The notes under the pieces: model-generated
Databases searched by the model: none
The model's input: the letters and a program-made list of their open reading frames with translations, nothing else
Told to the model about the DNA's origin: nothing
In this document: piece after piece, positions 59,615 to 64,000 of the stretch
Position numbering within the stretch: the stretch's first letter is position 1
Layout of the letters: every line of letters starts with the position of its first letter
Translations under genes and position numbers: made by a program
Source of the DNA: Branchiostoma belcheri
Lineage: Eukaryota; Chordata; Leptocardii; Amphioxiformes; Branchiostomatidae
Assembly: GCF_001625305.1 (NCBI RefSeq)
Contig: NW_017803280.1
Coordinates: forward strand, 361,500 to 425,499
DNA length: 64,000 nt
Direction: 5' to 3'

Positions 59615-60943
59615 ATGTGGTTATCAGCTAAATATTTGTTCAAGTTGTCTTTTGTTATACTCTTAATATATCTGGTCCACTTTGCAGACAAAAAGTTTTT
59701 ACGGGTTAAAAGAGATCTGAAGGTTGACTGTGACTGCACAAAAAGTAATACTGTAACAGTCCCTCCGAATCCTGGACAGGCACTTCCAAACTGTCGCAGC
59801 GATCCCAAAGATGACCCTCTTGTCAATCCTTTATCAAAGTTTTATTCTGTATGGTACGACCCACCTACTGAAAAGACATTAGCCAAACGGGAACATGTTA
59901 AGATTGTCTTTTGGACAGAGCTTTGGGACAACCGTTTGAGCAAAATGCTACCGAGAGGGAGACGGGCAATGTGTCCAAGTAGGCCGAATTGCATGTTTTC
60001 CAAATACCGAGAGGAAATTGGTGAGGCCGATGCTGTCTTCTTCGGAGTGAGCAACTTGTCTAAGGACTATAACTCCTCTGCGATGCCTACAGTTCGCTAT
60101 CCTCACCAGCATTGGGTCTGGTTCCACACCGAGTGTCCAAATTACCGGTCTATAAACTTTGAAACATACAGGAGTGTGTTTAACTGGACCATCAGCTACA
60201 GGGCTGATTCAGACTCCTCAGGGATATGGGGATCGTTGTATAAGACCTACCAGAGAGTCAAAGACGAAGGAGTCGATCCCAACAAGGACTACACAGCAGG
60301 GAAGAAGAAACTGGCGGTCTGGTTCATCAGTAAGTGCAACACTCAAGCCAACCGCATCGCTTATGCTACCGAACTCGTCAAACACATGCACATCGATGTC
60401 TATGGCAGATGTGGAACAAACGACGTCTGTGCGAAATGGCACGTCAAATGCATGCCTAAAGTCATCAGGCAGTACAAGTTCTATATCGCCTTTGAGAACA
60501 TGAAGTGTAAAGAGTACCTTACAGAGAAGTTCTGGAGGAATGGCCTGGCAAACGACGTTGTTCCAGTTGTTCTGGGAGCCAACAGATCTGACTACGAGAG
60601 ACTAGCACCACCTCACTCCTACATTCACGTGGACGACTTCAAGTCACCCAAGGAACTAGCAGATTACTTAAAGATGCTTGCTGACGATAAAGATAGATAC
60701 AACGCCTACTTTAAGTGGAAGACTATTCCTCCTCCTAAGAACATGCCCTTGGATGAAGGTGTATGGTGCAATCTGTGTAGAGAGCTTCTTGAGAGGTGCC
60801 CAACTAAAAGGAAAGTTTACACAGACTTGAGAACGTGGTTTGAAGGCGAGAATCTTTCAATGTGTGATCCCGCAGAAAATGTGAAATATCAAGAACTTCG
60901 GTTTGTTGACAACCACTTTAAAATTACTACATATACAGACTAA
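59615..60943 (+). CDS. Alpha-1,3-fucosyltransferase (GT10), copy 2
   Basis: A single coding exon of 442 aa. The frame is open from a splice acceptor (CACACACAG at 59479-59487), but the first ATG is at 59615 (MWLSAKYL), matching the start of copy 1, so 59488-59614 is read as 5' UTR. A membrane anchor covers residues about 8-25. Motifs are as in copy 1: HQHWVWFHTECPN...FNWTISYRADSD and FYIAFENMKC...EKFWRNGLANDVVPVVLG. The Ala-to-Gly change inside the donor motif (WRNGL for the usual WRNAL) is the main difference there. Residues in the first 170 and after the donor motif differ clearly from copy 1, whereas the block from FETYRS to DVCAK is almost identical in DNA. AATAAA at 61625-61630 gives a 3' UTR of about 0.7 kb. 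Same Golgi fucosylation role is expected. Confidence 0.94.
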   Translation: MWLSAKYLFKLSFVILLIYLVHFADKKFLRVKRDLKVDCDCTKSNTVTVPPNPGQALPNCRSDPKDDPLVNPLSKFYSVWYDPPTEKTLAKREHVKIVFWTELWDNRLSKMLPRGRRAMCPSRPNCMFSKYREEIGEADAVFFGVSNLSKDYNSSAMPTVRYPHQHWVWFHTECPNYRSINFETYRSVFNWTISYRADSDSSGIWGSLYKTYQRVKDEGVDPNKDYTAGKKKLAVWFISKCNTQANRIAYATELVKHMHIDVYGRCGTNDVCAKWHVKCMPKVIRQYKFYIAFENMKCKEYLTEKFWRNGLANDVVPVVLGANRSDYERLAPPHSYIHVDDFKSPKELADYLKMLADDKDRYNAYFKWKTIPPPKNMPLDEGVWCNLCRELLERCPTKRKVYTDLRTWFEGENLSMCDPAENVKYQELRFVDNHFKITTYTD

Positions 60944-61624
60944 TATGTATACACACTATTAGTGTAACACACCTTTTCCCTATGCATTACTTACTAGCCA
61001 AAAGGTTAATTCATATAGAATTTATTCCAAAGTGAGATCATACCATGCTTGGTGCTAGGCCTGTAATATATAGATTGGTATATAATTATTGGTAAATAAT
61101 TTAATTATAATTACATACATGTAGGTTGGTATAATACGCAAACATACCGGTTAAATTTACTGACATGTTTGTTCTGACATTAACGTTATGGCGACTTTTC
61201 TATGGACATTTCTTTTAATACATTCACATATTTTTCTATTGGGCGAAAAGCACAAGTTGCTTATATAACACCTTCTACTCAAAACATACAACGAGTGTAA
61301 AACACATTGACAAGATACATGCATAATTACATGGGGATAAAACCAAGATAAATACAAACAAGACAAGGTGCTGATCTATCAATTACGAGAATCTACCCGT
61401 ACAGTAAATGAAGTTTTGAACTACATCAAAAACATTACAGTTTTGTAGGTGTGAAAGTGATGAGGACCCTGGAAGTAGGACATGCTTTTGTTTTGACGCA
61501 TTGGACTCTATTCCACTGTTGTCCACCTTTTGTTGCTTGACTAAATGTAATCATGTCTTGTCCTGTGTAAATGTGGAAAGTATCTTCTACTAGCTGAATT
61601 GGCTACCCAGTCGTTTTCAGATGA

Positions 61625-61634
61625 AATAAATAAA
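61625..61634 (+). terminator. Polyadenylation signals of fucosyltransferase copy 2
   Basis: Two overlapping AATAAA hexamers, followed by TCTTTC and T-rich sequence, 0.68 kb after the stop. Confidence 0.6.
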
Positions 61635-61649
61635 GTCTTTCATATAGAG

Positions 61650-62435
61650 AAGTCATTGATATTGCCTTTTTATTTACCTTGTAATGGCCCTAACGTTACA
61701 AGTTTTACGTCTGTTAATATATAGATACATGACTGTACGTACATGTACTCACCGTTCCTCTCAACTGACAAATAAATAAAAGTTCCTATAACACATAAAA
61801 TAAGCATTAAGATAACTTTTTTACGCAAATGTACAAGCTATTTTCAAAGCTTTGTTCTTTCGAAGAAGTATGTTCAATAACTTCACAAGCTATTACAGTA
61901 GTAGCTGTTTGAATATAATACACTTTCTGAAAACAATTTTTGTTTACCTGGATACATATTGTCATGTTTTCTGTACAATGACTAGTAAACGTCAATTCGA
62001 ATCGGGCTTTGCACATATATATTTAAGCCTTGTCAAATGGACAGTAAAAACTAATAAAAATTGGCTACAATCGTCTACTGTTGAACAAGGATAAAAAAAC
62101 ATAAAATTCAACATGAACATTAAAAACTCATTTCGCATGTTTGAATTGTTAAATCAAATGAAAAATTCTTATACACGTATTAAATGGTTAACGTTCTTAC
62201 AACTGCATCAGTGATAGCATGTAAAATTAATTATCATGACATTAATTATTACGAAAACAATCTTCTGTTCTACTACCTTAAGAATTCCATTGCTCAAGTC
62301 TGCCCAATGTCATATAGTGGATGTTTTATATCATACACAACTATTCTTATTCTGCAAATAGAAGAATGTGAATATTCTGAGCTACTCTAAAGGCCTTCAG
62401 TAATTATAGTTCTGCTATACTAAGAAGTGATCTGC
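61650..62435. other. Intergenic, nothing recognised
   Basis: AT-rich, no supported gene or repeat. Confidence 0.5.
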
Positions 62436-62437
62436 AC

Positions 62438-62720
62438 CAACATTGCATCATATGCACCCTAGGAAGAAACTGTAATTATTATGGCATCCTGAGACTTAGT
62501 GCATTATAAATATGTAATTGAACAAATATAATGGCATTATAAGCATGTTGCAATGGCAAGGAAGAAATTTTCAATACTATGGCATCATATGCACATTTAG
62601 GTTGTACTTCTAAGATTTGCACTAAGATTGCACCATAAGCACACCGAATGTCAACACTTTTACTAAACATTGCATCATAATCACCTTGCACCATACTAAG
62701 ATTTCCACCAGCATTGAGCA
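62438..62720. repeat. Degenerate ~45-bp tandem repeat
   Basis: About six diverged units each begin GCATCATATGCAC or similar (GCATTATAAGCAT, GCACCATAAGCAC). The minus-strand open frame here simply reflects the repeat. Confidence 0.7.
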
Positions 62721-62866
62721 TCTAAAAGATATTAGATAGAATTTTGCAAAGAAATTTGCATGTACATAAGAAATTTGCACTAACCTTAGTTCTACTGCAC
62801 TATTAACTTTGGCACATACTACAAGCTGCAGGCACTAAACATCTGTGTCGAGAACCCTTAGGATTA

Positions 62867-63342
62867 GGCCATGTAGTAAGTAAATTTTATGGATGACATC
62901 CTCAAAACCTAATGCGATAGGGTGATAAAAAAAAGCAAGGCGGGCCAAAAAAACAAGATTACGTTTTTAAATTTTGACATCACAAACCTTGAATGATATG
63001 AGAAGAAATGATACCTATATTGTGCTTAGTTTACTATCAACGATCACAACATCCATTTGTCACTGTAACAACTTTGAAAAGTAAAAGTTTTCATTCATTG
63101 TACAATGTGTTTGATTCAGTGGGAACATATAAAAGGAATAAAATACATCACTGCATCAAAGTAAAAGACAATCATGGTCTCTTCCTATTTATCTGCCATC
63201 CACCTTCCGGCATGGCAACAGACATCTTTGCCTATTTCCAGCATGTCAGAGGGTAAAAAAAAATTCTTGTTTTTTATTCCAAATCGGGCAAAAATTATAA
63301 TGTGCGCGCTGATGTCATCCATAAAAATTACTTGCTGTGGCC
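62867..63342. mobile_element. Harbinger-like MITE, family B, copy 5
   Basis: GGCCATGTAGTAAGTAAATT left end, ACTTGCTGTGGCC right end, TTA at 62864-62866 and 63343-63345. Confidence 0.82.
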
Positions 63343-63763
63343 TTATATAGGAAAGCTGCTGTAGTAGTGCATTATCAGCCATTAGAAAAAAAGCATCATG
63401 CTTCACCTCAATAATATCTAACCTATACCACATTTAGATTAATAATTTCATACATACAATGTAATTCAAGAAATTACGTCAACGAAATGAACCTCATACA
63501 TCATGTATATTACTACATGTAGCTAGTAACATGCCATATAAACTATACATGCACTTTTCCCTTTTTCCATAATTTACATATCTTTACGTCATTTGACATG
63601 AATTGCTCTTGGGTTTTTATAAGAAAAGAAATCTTGGGTACCTGTACAGCTTTATACATATTAATTAATATATATAGTTGTGTATGTAAATGATTGAAAA
63701 TAATAATGTGAAACAATCTGACTATAATGCTTGAAAAGTAAACCCAAAATTTATCCTATGTTA

Positions 63764-64000
63764 GGCCACACCAATTTAATTTCTTGGTTAACGGATTTTT
63801 CTAGAAAAATAATGGAGCGGGCGGGCGAAAAAAAAATAAAAATAAAAACAGGCCTAGGCATCCTATTATGGCCCAAAATGGTATGATAGGAGCCATGAAC
63901 TCAACAAACCAGGCTGGTTCAAAATTTAAACAATGAATTTTGAACTTTTAATGATACCACTGCATTGAAAGATGGAGTAACTGTAACAACTAGGAAGAAA
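63764..64000. mobile_element. Harbinger-like MITE, family C, copy 4, cut by the window end
   Basis: GGCCACACCAATTTAATTTC after TTA at 63761-63763. The interior matches 42880-43248 (CCTAGGCATCCTATTATGGC). Confidence 0.8.

Noticed and set aside
62479-62721. 80-codon minus-strand open frame with repeated YDAI/YNAI
   Set aside because: Arises from the degenerate tandem repeat.

Overview
This window looks like a piece of an animal nuclear genome, most likely an amphioxus-type invertebrate chordate (genus inferred, not proven). The reasons are introns of roughly 0.3-9 kb with GT-AG borders, gene families closely matching vertebrate ones (receptor tyrosine phosphatase, betaine-homocysteine methyltransferase, SPATA1, fibrinogen-domain lectin, alpha-1,3-fucosyltransferase) in simple form, AATAAA polyadenylation signals, and a heavy load of short non-autonomous DNA transposons. 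There is one 20-N assembly gap (6160-6179).

Layout. 411-2777 (+): last four coding exons of a PTPRA/PTPRE-type receptor phosphatase, with a long repeat-filled 3' region. 7563-7823 (-): an isolated terminal exon with three C2H2 zinc fingers. 9184-13948 (+): a complete seven-exon BHMT-like gene that keeps the zinc cysteines but has altered betaine and homocysteine pocket residues. 15064-17271 (-): a three-exon gene for an unrecognised 165-aa protein, tail to tail with the BHMT-like gene. 20916-45957 (+): a SPATA1 orthologue of about 944 aa with at least three candidate first exons; the most distal has a perfect RFX X-box upstream. 48997-54088 (-): a five-exon secreted protein with signal peptide, short helical region and fibrinogen C-terminal domain. 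55873-57204 (-) and 59615-60943 (+): two head-to-head single-coding-exon GT10 fucosyltransferases with a central block that is almost identical at nucleotide level.

The rest is introns, UTRs and intergenic DNA dominated by repeats. Several related families of about 340-480 bp start GGCC and have 3-bp TTA/TAA target duplications (PIF/Harbinger-like). There is also a 913-bp element with TTAA flanks (piggyBac-like), fold-back elements with 9-bp duplications, and repeats carrying a conserved CTGARGA-stem-GAAA module. No operon-like organisation, prophage or CRISPR is present. The genes do not form an obvious pathway. The only regulatory theme visible is ciliary/sperm expression at the SPATA1 locus.
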